Below, piece by piece: positions 47,281 through 59,727 of a stretch of DNA of 64,000 nt. Positions within the stretch are counted from its first letter, which is position 1. Each line of letters starts with the position of its first letter. Under the pieces are notes generated by a model. That model ran no database searches and was not told the DNA's origin. It saw only the letters and a program-made list of their open reading frames with translations. The DNA comes from Plantago ovata (Eukaryota > Streptophyta > Magnoliopsida > Lamiales > Plantaginaceae): positions 73,704,753 through 73,768,752 of the forward strand of contig CM051456.1 of the NCBI GenBank assembly GCA_028274465.1, given 5' to 3'. Both the position numbers and the translations under genes were made by a program.

Positions 47281-47480
47281 TAAGAATGGAATTTATCATT
47301 TACAACCAAGATAACTCAGTTGTAAACGGAAAATCGCATTTACAACCAAGATAATCAAGTTGTAAATGATAGATGATGGTTGTAAATGATTTCCAACCGT
47401 CCAGATCATCATTACGAGTGTTTACAACTGTTTACAAGTGTTTACAACTGTAAAGTCGTAACGTTACGACTTTACAATAG
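47281..47480. repeat. Hairpin-rich stretch with 26-bp palindrome
   Basis: Inverted pairs such as CATTTACAAC/GTTGTAAATG (about 47334-47366), three TGTTTACAA phrases (47417-47450), and a perfect 26-bp palindrome at 47450-47475 centred on AACGTT. It ends about 20 bp before the coding sequence of element E. It may be a MITE or the terminal part of an unrecognised DNA element. Confidence 0.6.
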
Positions 47481-47493
47481 TTCGTTAGCATAG

Positions 47494-47882
47494 ACTCACC
47501 GCAAAGTAATTCCTCCCATCCCTCCGACCTCGAAGAAAAAAGCATTTTTTGAAGAAAACAAAATTCAAGCGAAAGAAGCTTTGGATGAAATTCAAGTGGT
47601 AGAAGGGTCCCCCGACAAGGTCACAAGGATAGGGATAGAGATGACCGCCGAGGTACGAATGAAGGTCATCCAATGCCTCAGGGACAACAATGATGCCTTT
47701 GCATGGAGTACGAAGGATATCAAAGGAATTGACCCCAGGGTCGCGGTTCAGCATCTGAACTTAGATCCTAAGATCACCCATATTCGCGAGAAGCGAAGAG
47801 ATTTCGGTCTGGAGGATAATGCCATCATTGAGACCGAGGTCCATAGGCTCTTGAAGGCGGGACACATCAAGGAAGTAAGATA
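47494..47882 (+). pseudogene. Element E pol, N-terminal RT part
   Basis: Open from 47494, with the segment FAWSTKDIKGIDP, typical just upstream of RT in gypsy pol, near 47700, and RLLKAGHIKEVRY at the end. Interrupted at 47882 by solo LTR G1; RT resumes at 49403. The left edge at about 47490 abuts a hairpin-rich region, so E is truncated or rearranged there. Confidence 0.85.
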
Positions 47883-49397
47883 TGATGAACGAGATTGTCA
47901 GACTCGAACAATCAAATGAATTTGTTTTTGCCAAAGGGCAACTCACAACTACACAAAACACGTAGTACAGAGGTAAGATGACCTCGAGTGTCGATCTCTA
48001 GGGACTTAACTAGATTTAACTACAATAACTATTATAAATTCAGTAAATAAATTTAACTTAGCTTAACTTAACAATATATAACGAGAGCTGGTGATAGTAA
48101 TACTCATTCTAAGCATCGGGTTCTAATTATGCATGAAAGTGCAACACGTACTGCTTTAAAAGTAATTCGAATTAACAAACACCAAAAGACAGGTTGTGAC
48201 ATGTATTATTAAAGCTTCCTACCTATACTAATACTTGGCTAAGGTTGTCAGGCTTAGTGCAAGCAGTACATGATAATTGTAAATATCGAATCGATGATAT
48301 TGAATTGTCCTAGTGCTTCTAACACTTTTATACGAAGATATTTGGCTTAGTCGGATCAAAGAATCGAATAAAACAATTCTACAAGTAAAAGATTTAGAAA
48401 CTCAGTCATGCACAATATGAACCCTACCTATGAATTTACATACTATCACCAACTAGAAATTTAGCTACTCATATCAAATTCGAAATCAACAATAGCAATC
48501 ATAGATGAAAACATAATTGAATTGAAAGATAGAGTATGAAAAATGTGAGATACAAAGTTACCACTGAGGGTTGTCAATCTCTGGTGAATTTCTAAACTCA
48601 CAAGTTTCTAGTAAGGTGAGATCAAAAGATGTCCAAATCTCTACCTTGATGCTCCAAATTGCTAAGAAAAAGTAGTTCTAAGTCAAAGAAAACCCAGAAC
48701 AAGCTCTAGGGTTTATGTCTGCAAAATTATGATCTAAGATGTGAAAATTAGACTTATATATATAAAATATCGCTAATTTCCGGAATCTGAGGGGTTGTGC
48801 ACCCCCCGTCCCAGGCGGTCCGCCTGTGGCTGGCAACAAGTTCGCCAATTTTTCCTCTAAGTTCGAACAGAGATTCCTGGCGCATCTGAACTCGGATTGT
48901 CATATAAGACCCACGGTTATATAGAACTTCGAGTTAGCTACGCGTAGGTTGTAACCTCATCTCAATCCAATATCGTATGAAAGACTGGTGCCCAAAATAC
49001 TGAGACTATGCAAATGGAACTTCCGGATTTCACTTCAAAGGCTCCAAAATCTTCATCCGAACTCCGAATGAACTACCGTTTCCGCCTCATACAAGATATC
49101 TCGAATCTTTCATGTCCTCCTTGGCCTTGGGCACGGTTTTGAGCTCCGAAACACCGTCTTTAGTCCCGGAAACACGTCCCGGTACTCCTTGACACACCAC
49201 GGGTGATCGCGTTGCACCAAAACTTCAATGTTTCGGCATAATTTACATCCAAAAGTGCGATTTTCACCTAAAACCTGAAAATAACAAAAGAAATGGAAAC
49301 GTGACACTATTCTAATAAAATGCACTAAAATGCATGCAAGAGGATTGCTAAATCGGTGAAAAAAAACTAAATTAAAGTGTAAAAAACACTGTCATCA
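47883..49397 (-). mobile_element. G1: Athila-type solo LTR
   Basis: 1515 bp, TGATGAAC...GTCATCA, with a perfect TSD AGATA (47878-47882 and 49398-49402). It is related to the LTRs of element D in reverse orientation (shared blocks such as TTATTAGAATAGTGTCACGTTTCC on the minus strand, and the TAGCTACTCAT block). The TATA box is at about 48754-48765 and AGGCGG-T-CCGCCT lies at 48816-48828, on its upstream side. No interior remains. Confidence 0.92.
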
Positions 49398-50303
49398 AGA
49401 TACTCAGATTGGGTTTGCAATGTGGTCCTAGTAGAAAAGGGCGAAGGGAAATGGAGAATGTGCAACAACTTCACTCGCCTCAACATGTTTTATCCGAAGG
49501 ATCCTTATCCCCTTCCTAGGATCGACCAACTTGTGGATTCCACCGTCGGATGTGCACTACTCAGCTTCATGGACGCCTACCAAGGCTTTTACCAAATCAA
49601 GATGGCGAGGGACGACGTGCCAAAGACAACCTTCTTTGCTAATGGCAATGTCTACTGCTTCACCGTCATGCCCTTCGGACTCAAGAACGCGGGGGCAACT
49701 TACCAACGCCTAGTGAACAAGATGTTCAAAGACGAGATAGGCTAACCATGGAAGTTTATGTTGATGACATGCTAGTGAAAAGCAAGATGGAAAACCAACA
49801 CGTCGAACACCTTAATAAGTGCTTCGTGGTCCTAAGGAAGTATGGTATGAAACTTAATCTGGCAAAGTGCACATTTGGTATCAAGGGAGGCAAGTTCCTT
49901 GGTTAGTAGTGACCGAAAGGGGAATAGAAGCAAATCCAGAAAAGATCAAAGCCATCCTTGACCTTCCGCAACTAAGGACGCTCAATGAGGTACAAAAATT
50001 GGTTCGAAAATCCATCGCCCTAAGCCGTTTCATCTCAAGATCGGCCGAGAAGAACTTGCCCTTCTTCAAGGTCCTGAGGAAGAGTAATAAGTTCGAATGG
50101 ACAAAGGAATGCAAAGAAGCTTTTGAGAAACTGAAGCAATACTTGTTGTCGCCACCTTTACTATCCAAGCCGGTGGACGGAGAACCATTATACCTCTACC
50201 TTGCGACCACTCCGGAGGTAATAAGTTCCCTCCTAGTACAGATCCAAGGGAACGATCATATGCCGATCGATTATTTGAGGAAGGCGCTCACGGGTGCAGA
50301 GAC
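49398..50303 (+). pseudogene. Element E pol, RT core
   Basis: Gypsy RT: VEKGEGKWRMC, DPYPLPRIDQLVD, MPFGLKNAGATYQRLVN, then YVDDMLVKS at about 49757 in another frame. One base is missing near 49741, and two more near 49903, after which the RT thumb and connection (TERGIEANPEKI, FEWTKECKEAFEKLK) continue to KALTGAE. Element F interrupts at 50303; the next codons are at 61352. Catalytic residues are visible but the frame is broken. Confidence 0.9.
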
Positions 50304-52297
50304 TGTTAGTAATTGTAGGAAATTACCTCTAAGGTTAATGCAGCGGAATTCAAAATTTTCCTACATGGATCGTTGATTGAATGACTATTCAACATGCTCC
50401 ATATAAATGACATTACCCGTTATCCAGTTTCCAGCTTCCAATCATTGATCTAATCATGAATTTGTTCTCCAAAAACAATTGATGATCTTCTAAAGATTCT
50501 GACTGAACATAGAATAATTCTAACCTGCCTACGTACCCTCAGGATCAAGTCAAACGTAATTCAGTTCTTCGTTGATGAATTCTCCATGGATGCTAGGAAA
50601 TCCATATTCAAAATTTACATTAAGCAAGACAAGAAATCTCAAAGATCATAATAATATAATTGAGAATTAATCAAAGAAGAAAAGAAAAGAGTTAGAACGA
50701 ATGCAACCGTGTAGAAGAAATCCAAAAGATGATGGAAGCTCTCAGCCATAACAACAACACGTTTCTTATCCCTTATTTTCTGATGTTGCCGCATCAGATA
50801 GATTTTTGGGAATATAAAACGCATAATTTGTTTCATACAGGCCTAGCCCAGTTGGTATGTGTGCAGGCTATTTTTCTGCAGGTCACGGGTTCAAAGCCCA
50901 TCACTACCAACTTCATTCTTTTGGGCTTTTAATACTTGAACTATATTCTAAATTGGTTCAATTGCACTTTCTAACTTTAATTGAATTAAATCTAATTTAA
51001 TCTTTTCTTATTTTATGAATCTAATTTCATCAATTTACTTTCTAAAAGTATAAATCAATTAAGTCCAATGAATCGAACTCAACTTAATTAATTATTTCTA
51101 TCAAATAGAACATTCTCAATAATATTAAATTAAATATTTATCAATCCAATTCATATTTTATTTAATAGAGTACTTAAGTCATAAATCTAATTATAACTTA
51201 ATTAATGAATTCTATCAAATGAAATGTCCTTGACAATAGTAAATCAAATGTTATCAATCCAATTGACATTTAATTTACACTAATGCTTAATGGGGAGAAT
51301 TATCACCTAGTTGTATATGACCCATAGGCTCTCACATATCAGGCAATGATCAAATCAAGGTCTCAGTGAATATTCCTAGACAATCGTCACTAGACAATAG
51401 TAATATGTAAGGAACGTTTGTTGAGGAGATACAAACTGCCTGTGATGTAGAGTACTTTGATGATACGGTCCTTTCATTCTCGAATACTCGAATGAGTCTA
51501 GAATGTGGATTAGTGTCTATTCCAATAACTCATCCATTGTCTCTCAATCTTCTTAGTCGATCTAGATGATTATGTCCAAACACCATTTTGACATATATAT
51601 TTGCAGTGGCCACTGACTAACGATCGCACTAATATGAGATGTAGAGTATTCTCTCCTTGAATCCATTCGGAGGAATGAATCCTGATCTTGGTCCAATCAC
51701 TCACACCATATGCTTCCTAATATACCCAACGCATGCCGTATCTACCCTACTTTAAGAGTGCAAGCGTTGCGCATGGTCAAAGTATATTATTCCACATATG
51801 ATATAGTATTGACCTCAAGTCTGAGGACTATTACATCACCCTACAATCTGGTACTCCCACAGACACTTAAATAGAATTTACCCAATGGTTTCTCGGCTGG
51901 GTATGCCAACACTCTCCAAAGTGTCCATGTGTCCATCATGAATAACCAAACTATTCGCAGCAGTGAGAACTACCACATCCCCGAAGGATCTGATGCAACA
52001 CATGCTAGTCTCTATCGCATCATTGATATCCCATATCTCAATGACCATCGACTAGTGGCTAATTTTAGGACTTAAGTTCTGACACGCAAGCTCCCACTAA
52101 CTTGGTGATTATCTTTAGTCCTTGGGAACATCTTACAGAATAATTCAAACAACCAAATAATTTATTCAGTAAATGTAATGCCAATTGTATTTATGTATGC
52201 TTAAATAAATGTAACATAAATAAATACCAATAAGCTGAATGCGGTAAAGTACATATCGTCCTTAATGTTGGTTGTCTCTAGGACATATATACTTTCA
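50304..52297 (-). repeat. Element F 3' LTR
   Basis: 1994 bp, TGTTAGTAATTG...TATACTTTCA on the plus strand. It contains a tRNA-like segment on the plus strand: TAGCCCAGTTGG at 50844-50855 and GGTTCAAAGCC at 50888-50898, followed after about 25 bp by TTTTGGGCTTTT. Confidence 0.93.
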
Positions 52298-55200
52298 ATC
52301 TCCCACTTGGCCTAGAGTCAATCAATCATGTGTGTCCAATATTTAGGTTCTTGGAATGGCTAACTTGTCTCTCCAAAGACAAGGTTTTGTGAAAGAATCA
52401 GTGTAGTGTCCTCATGGAGAAATTACTTTATTTGTTTATGTTGCAATCTATCAGTGGTTTCCAAACCAATGATAGTGTCTCAGTAGATCCATGCTAGTAT
52501 CATAAGATCTTGGTTCCTTTGCATGTGCAGTCGCATTAGTATAATCGCAATTTCACAATTCGATTACTAACACTTGGAACTACCCCTTGTTCTTCTAAGA
52601 ACCTTCTAGCATAATCATACAAGACATAGGTTGTTGAATCTATACATCATTAGATCTAATCTAATATGATAGTATTACTAAGATGAATACAAAATTATAA
52701 TTGTGATAATTCCATTCATCACATTTGTAATGAAGCTTACTACTCATATATCCAATATATATCTAATCTAAGCTCCCACTGTCCATGAAATCCGTTGATA
52801 ATTCTAAGTCACCTTGACTATTTTATGTATCACATTTGTACATTTTAGGCGATGGTTGCACTATACAACATCGTGTATATGTACAGAGTTCATACTTCAA
52901 TAAGACAATCTAATATTGACAGTATAACCATGTGATAATAATACTGGATTCTCCTAGAATTCTATTATTGTTTATCAACACATTATTTATTCAAAATAGT
53001 GAATATCATGAAGAATTTGAATATTCTCTTGAACCTATCCAACAAGGTTTCAATATGAAAATATCCTAGAACTTTCATTCAAGCCCCCTCACAATGAAAG
53101 TCTTGAATGACCAATATTTTGACTGTTAACGTGGAAGCTATTTCATATGATGTTGGTGTCAATCATTTTCAATATAGATAAGAGCTTCTCACAAACACTT
53201 CTAAAGATGTACAGATGATTCATCTGCTTTTGAAATAAGTTAAACTAATTTACTTATTTCAAATGTAAATGATCAAACTCCTAGAGACTTGCATAAGTCC
53301 ACAATGGTCTTATCTTATTTGATTTGCATATCCATACATGATTTGAATTCGACACTAAGGCCTATAACTGTGTCAAACACACTTTACAATAAAGTTTCTC
53401 CTCAGAAAGTGGTATGGGCTTGTTATCGAATATATCATGCAATTATTAGATGCTTATGCAAGTAAAATCTTATAGGACTGGTCTATAATCCAACCAATAA
53501 ATAATATATAGTATGTCTCCCAGACTCAACTATATAATTTTGATTATCCTACACTATGTAGGCATAGACTCCGTTGTTGATATAATACTTTCCTGAAAGA
53601 AACTACTACTATGTAATAGTAAAATATCAACTTACTTAAGTAATCTCTAGTCCATCTCTTAAGATCCTATGGCTTTAAGCCACCTCTCAAAATCGATATC
53701 AAATATCATTTTGTTAGATATAGGTTATAAACTCATCCATGCGAGTATGACAGTAAATAATCGTGATCTTCTAAAGGATTCCATACAATTCAATTTGTCA
53801 CGAAAATTTACTTAACCTAGGAGTTTGTTTATTTGCGTTCGAATTCGTTTAATTATCCTGAATGTTATGAGGCACTCTAACATTGGGACACCCAATAAAT
53901 TATAGTGATCAAGGTAGCACTCAAATGCTAACCTTGCTACGAAGAATGTGCAACCTTTAAGCTGCACTGTTTCAACTTGTGGGAATAACTTATTCATAAA
54001 AATATTACTCCTCAAATGCTTTCATTAGCTTATTGGCATTACCAAACTTACTCCCACTAACCTCAAGCACTGTTGACTCTTCCTCTGAATCTTTGTCATA
54101 ATTAAGTGACAAGTTATCAACCTCATTAGTTAATTTGTACTCTTGAAACCATTTCAAATTTTGTACTTCTATCCAATTTATTCCTTGTAAACTCCAAGTC
54201 TCACAAGAATAGCATATTCCAAGAAACAACATCTAATTTGTTCCTTATGATGATATAGAGGTTAAGTTTCACAAATTAATACATTCTAAAAACCTATTAA
54301 TCATGAAGAACTTTAATACATATATGGGACAACCTCATATTCAGCTATGTAATAAAGAATCTTACAACATAACTATTATGTGTCTCTAAGACTGATTTAG
54401 TAAGGATATAATTAGGATACATATTGAGCTTCAGTTGCACGTGTAACAAAGTATATGGGTTAATCTATGTCGAACATAGCATTTCCATTTCAATGGAACC
54501 AATCATGGGTTTAAGCATGTCTAATAAGGTTTAATTAATTCCACTCTATTAGAACCCATGGCCTTTCATAACAATCCATGACCATGTTCTAAGTATTATT
54601 CTGTTGACCCAATCAAAGAATAAATACTTCGTATAACATGTTTATTCTATTCAGCATTGTGACCTTGTACTTCTCAAGGGCAGTGAACTCGCATCTTCAT
54701 AAGCGCAAGTGTTTAGACCAAGGAAATATAAAGCACATGGTGAATTATGACAATTCCCAGTTTGAATGCTCACACATGCCTTCCAATGTGTGTCTTCTCA
54801 AATTGTTATTTGGTATTCATCCCTTTCCAAAAGGATCTAGTGAATACCAATTAATTATAAGATAAAGTTACAATCCATATGTTTCAAAACAAATGGTGTC
54901 AAGTAGTCTAACTTACTTAACACTTGTCATTCTTATCTCGCAAGTTCAACCAAGTTGACAAATAACATAATTTTGGGAAATTGGTTTGTTATGCTGGATC
55001 TTCTCATCGTGTATTGAGAAAGTCATGTCTTATGGTTAAGAACTTTTGATCCATGTTCTTGAAGATGTCTAACTCTATACTATTAGTGTGACTAAATAGT
55101 AGGTAAATCCATTATCGTCTTAACAAGTACAAAAACAATGTTCTTAACATATGAAATCAATAGCCAAATAATTTCATTTTTAATTAGTATCCAATACTAC

Positions 55201-58200
55201 TTCATAGACATAACCAACTTTCAATACGCAACAATGTGCTTGAATCTTTAAGCAATAATTGCTTTAAATTCAAGGAATCAAACTTTGCTACCCATACTCT
55301 CATTGAATTACTATAATTGCAATAGAGTGTATTATTCATTAGACATTTACTCTTTCTTCCAAGTTCATCTTTAAGATAAATGGAAATATACTTAGAGAAG
55401 CTCTTCGTATATTTATTCTACTTTCCATTCCTTGCGGATTGGTTTAATAGAACTGCTCACTATGAGCACCATTACCCATGGATGATGTTCTTGCAAAAGA
55501 CTATGAGTAGTAAGCAGCTTTAGTCAATCTCACTTCTATTGTATTTAATATTCACTATGAAAGTAATACAAATCATGAAGTATGTTAATAACAAATTAAT
55601 TGAAGAAATGTTAAGCAATATTCTCTAAGAATTTCAACATCCTCAATTGACTTTCTTATTCCAAATAACATGAGAGCTTGTGAAGAGAAATCAAATTTCA
55701 ACATTTAAAGATAATACGTATTGACTATCATAATAACTTGTACTCCCACTGATTTAGCAAAACTCTAGAATAGAGATTGACCAAAGTCATTGTTCATCAT
55801 ACATGTTCTAAGAGGTATCTTCTATAATGTCTTCATATTTTCATGTTGTGTAAGCTACTTGTGTACCATACATGCCTAAGTCGAATACGTTACCTAGTTG
55901 TCCTTGTATTTAATATAAGTATTCTTGTCCAACTCGAAATACTCAAACACAAGACAATCTTGAGTACGTGCTTGTCCAAAACAAACTCAATTAAATGAAA
56001 CGCAAATAACAGTACAGTCAAAATGTCATTGGTAAATAAATCAAAATAAAGTATTCATCAATGCCATTCTACAACAACCTTATAAAACATAATGTAAATA
56101 AAACGTGAATTAAATTTAACTCTAATTAAATAACAATTCACAATATCCTCATTCAACGACTAAATAATCAAGGCCTTTTGACTTATTTAGTTCCATTAAT
56201 TTTATCATATTCACCGACCTAATTGGAAGAATACGGATTAATTTCTAATATGAATCTTAATGGCCAAGATCCAAATCTGCACTATTACAGCCCCTGCTAT
56301 GGCTGATCACTGTAATAGCCAAATAAGGTAGGTATCTAAACCAATTGTACAATACAACTCTTGGTTGACCAAAGCTACTTTGATCGGCGTCCTATAGGCT
56401 ATGCCTGACGCTATGGCGACTCGACATAGCCCAAGTAAGTCACAACCATCGCACAGTACCAACTATGGACCTATGAAAGAGATTTTCCATCGGCAAACAG
56501 AGTAAGCACTATGGTGCATATTACTCATGAGATTAGATGGTTCCATTCATCATTCAATTATGATGGATGACGTTGTGCGATCAAATCGAGACTTAAATTT
56601 TAGATGGGGAACATTTATGTTGGGGTATTTAATCGCTTAAACAAGATCTTAGATAACTATCAAACACAGGGCGCCGCCTACCCACACATACAATTCGCGG
56701 GTAAACAAATAATGAGTGCCTCCTACTCATGCATACAATATGCGGACAAGCAAGTAATGGGTGCCGCCTACCCATGCATATGACAGATGCGGTCCGGAAA
56801 CTAGTGGGTGCCGCCTACCCATACAAAGCGGACATAAAGTGCTATACTGATTTAAAGTAAATCATATAGACATTCAAACATATGAGCAAGTAATTGTGAG
56901 TTTAAAGTTTGCAAGAAAATATAATTTGTCTCATCTTTATACTTCTAAAGTAATTTATAAATATTTTATTTCAAAATAAAACATTTATAAAACATTTACT
57001 AATTTCCAAGAAATTAGAATAAATTATAAATCCAATTTATAATAATTTTATAAGTCATAAGTCCATTTATGAATTATCCAGAAATTTATAAATATTTAAA
57101 ACAAGATTTCTTTAATAATATAGTCTTCTAAAGAATATATTAATATTTAAACATAGTTTATAAACTATTTATAAACAAATCTCAAGTTTCTAAATATTAT
57201 AAACATCAAGTATGCCACCAAACATTAGTATAAGCCTTCAAAAGTTATATTAAGACACAAATCTAATTTATAAACTATTTATAAATCAAATATTGAGTTT
57301 CTAAAACTCTAGGGGTCCATTTTAAATTTCCAAAAGACTTATACGAAATTTCTAAAACTTATCAGGGTTAAATTGAACATACCAAGTATTAAAGGGCTAA
57401 TGCACAATTTTCAGAAGTACAAAAATATAATTTAATTGGACTGAATTGAAGTTTTAAATAATCGGGGACTGAAATTAGTAGTCTCAACAGTACAGGGGCC
57501 TCAGCTACAATAAGACAGTAGAATCTGTCAAATTGTAACAGAAGTCCCTTATCTTCTGCATCCTTACAAAACATCCCCAACATTTTTATAAAACTCAATT
57601 CAATCCCTGGTCTTTTGTGAACTTGCATTCAGGTCCCTGTTCTTTCCAAAAGCTTGCACCCATGTCCAACAATGGTGATTTCAAATCCAATTCGATTTCC
57701 CATCCAATCCAGTGTTCTAAACAATCAATCAATCAATTAAACATCACCCATCCACACGAGTCATCAAGAATCTGAAAACCCCCAAATCAATTTTTTTTTT
57801 TTTTAAATCTGATCGATCTTGACAGATCGCGATTGTACCTCGCCATGGAACACGCAATTCCCGTTTGTGTTTTCGGTGAGGATCTGAGGCCAAGGGACGA
57901 ACGGAGCCGAGCTCCAGTGGTCGAAGCTTGTGAAGCTTCACGGTCGCCTTTAATGGCGGCTGGACCTATCCATCCTCAAATTCAAACGAATCTGAAAAAT
58001 CCGACCCGACTGTGAGAGGACGAAGAATATAGATGATTGATGAACTCGGTTTGGATAATGAAGGCCCGACGGAGTCTCCGGTAAACCTCGAACCCTTTTT
58101 CGCCCATGGCGGACGAACTATTCATCCGTGAAGTTTACTGCTTTGATGGACAATTAATTAATAATGGTGTGAGGATTGAATTGCACATATAGCATGGACA

Positions 58201-58397
58201 ATCCAAGTTAATTAATTGATTAATTAACCCAAATCATGTGATGGACAATTAAACCATGTTTAATTGAAAAATTCGTCCAACCCAGTTTATAGACAGCAGT
58301 ACAAAATATATTTCTCTCGAACATAAAACTCAAAATAAACAAACAATAACAATAACATGTAAATTATTCATTCAATCAAGCCCATCTCTGATACCAC
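52298..58397 (-). other. Element F interior, non-coding
   Basis: AT-rich. Directly inside the 3' LTR, minus-strand reading gives faint copia traces: a phrase like the end of RNase H near 52330-52400, and SYIETLLDRF, like the RT connection of copia, near 53040. Both are surrounded by stops. The region 56669-56841 holds a 45-bp tandem repeat. The region 57300-57740 contains recurring phrases around GGTCCCTG and GGGGACTG, of the kind found inside Mutator-like elements. The region 57800-58060 is less AT-rich without a supportable ORF. Nothing else is recognisable. Confidence 0.55.
56669..56841 (+). repeat. 45-bp tandem repeat, 3.7 copies
   Basis: Units start at 56669, 56714, 56759 and 56806. Each begins with GGGTGCCGCCTACCC or a variant, itself an imperfect inverted repeat (GGGT...ACCC), and continues with CATACAAT-like and TGCGGAC-like words. 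Unit 3 is 47 bp and unit 4 is partial. It lies in the leader half of element F. Confidence 0.85.
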
Positions 58398-58775
58398 TGT
58401 TAGTAATTGTAGAAAATTACCTCTAAGGTTAATGCAGCGGAATTCAAAATTTTCCTACATGGATCGTTGATTGAATGACTATTCAACATGCTCCATATAA
58501 ATGACATACCCGTTATCCAGTTTTCAGCTTCCAATCATTGATCTAATCATGAATTTGTTCTCCAAGAACAATTGATGATCTTCTAAAGATTCTGACTGAA
58601 CTTAGAATAATTCTAAGCTGCCTACGTACCCTCAGGATCAAGTCAAACGTAGTTCAATTCTTCGTTGATGAATTCTCCATGGATGCTAGGAAATCCATAT
58701 TCAAAATCTACATTAAGCAAAATAAGAAATCTCAAAGATCATAATAATATAATTGAGAATTAATCAAAGAAGAAA

Positions 58776-59727
58776 GGGAATATTACTTCTGGACCCCTTG
58801 CTAGATGACATCTTTTCATCTGAAGGACCGTCTTGCAAAGAATTACATTCAGGCCCATTTGGCCATTCCGGCGTTGACCACAAAATTTTGATATTTTCTC
58901 TCTCATACAACCAAACATGGCCTTATATTTTCTATTTATCTTTTTTTTTCCTTTTCACTTTTTTTTCCTCCTTCTTCTTTGAAAATCCGGTGCCGGAATC
59001 CGGCACCGGAACCGGTGGCAGCTCCGGTCGGAGCTGCCACGCAGCTCCAGATCGGAGCTGCCATGGCAGCTTCCGATCTGGAAGCTGCCAGGGCAGCTCT
59101 GACCGGAGCTGCCGTGGCAGCTCACGGTCGGAGCTGCCATGGCAGCTCCAGATCGAAGCTCCATGGCGCCTTGCCATGGAAGCTCACGGTCGGAGCTGCC
59201 ATGGCAGCTCCAGATCGGAGCTCCATGGCGCCTTGCCATGGCAGCTCACGGTCGGAGCTGCGTGGCAGCTCCTACCGGAGCTGCCATCGGTTCCGGTGCC
59301 GTATTCCGGCACCGGATTTTCGAAGAAGAAGGAGGGCACCGGATTTTCGAAGAAGAAGGAGGAAAAAAGAAAAGAAAAAAAATTTTGGGACTTATTTTTT
59401 CATATTAATGTTGTTGGGATAGATTTGCAATTACATTTGGGATCCATTTGAAAATTTTAAAAGTTTTTCGTGTAAATTTCATAAACTCGAAAATATTGAG
59501 GGTCAATGTATAATAAACATAAATTAATGTTGTTTGGTCAATGCAAAATTTTGAATTTTGACCAGGGGCAAAAATGTACTTTCCACGTTTTAATTCGCGA
59601 AGAGTCAAGATCGTGGACCTGGATGTAATTAAAATCCATCTAGTTGGAGACTATATGTAATTGATGAACTAATGGTCCGTTATATGTAATTTGGACATCT
59701 AAGAGGGGTACTGTATGTAATTTGCCC
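58776..59727. mobile_element. Non-autonomous Mutator-like foldback element
   Basis: 952 bp absent from the other LTR of F, flanked by a perfect 9-bp TSD, AAGAAGAAA (58767-58775 and 59728-59736). The ends are inverted: GGGAATATTACTTCTGGACC on the left and GGGCAAATTACATACAGTAC on the complement of the right, about 65% identical over 34 bp. 9-bp TSDs and long imperfect TIRs indicate a MULE. TATATGTAATT-like words recur four times near the right end. The centre is a GC-rich foldback. Frames of 80-230 codons on both strands here are products of the inverted repeats, not genes. No transposase is encoded. Confidence 0.85.
58960..59365. repeat. GC-rich inverted and tandem repeat core of the MULE
   Basis: Left arm about 58966-59055 and right arm about 59255-59365 are inverted copies of each other (CTCCTTCTTCTT, GAAAATCCGGTGCCGG, CCGGCACCGGAACCG, GGCAGCTCCGG). 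Between them a 62-bp unit is repeated from 59121, 59183 and, in part, 59245. The word GGAGCTGCCATGGCAGCTCC, a perfect palindrome, recurs. The strand could fold into one long hairpin. Confidence 0.85.

Noticed and set aside
56669..56841. CRISPR-like array
   Set aside because: Contiguous degenerate units without spacers in a plant retroelement; it is a minisatellite.
58753..59451. A 232-codon and several overlapping 80-147-codon frames in the MULE
   Set aside because: Sense and antisense frames give similar Ser/Cys/His-rich peptides because the DNA is an inverted and tandem repeat. No transposase motif is present.
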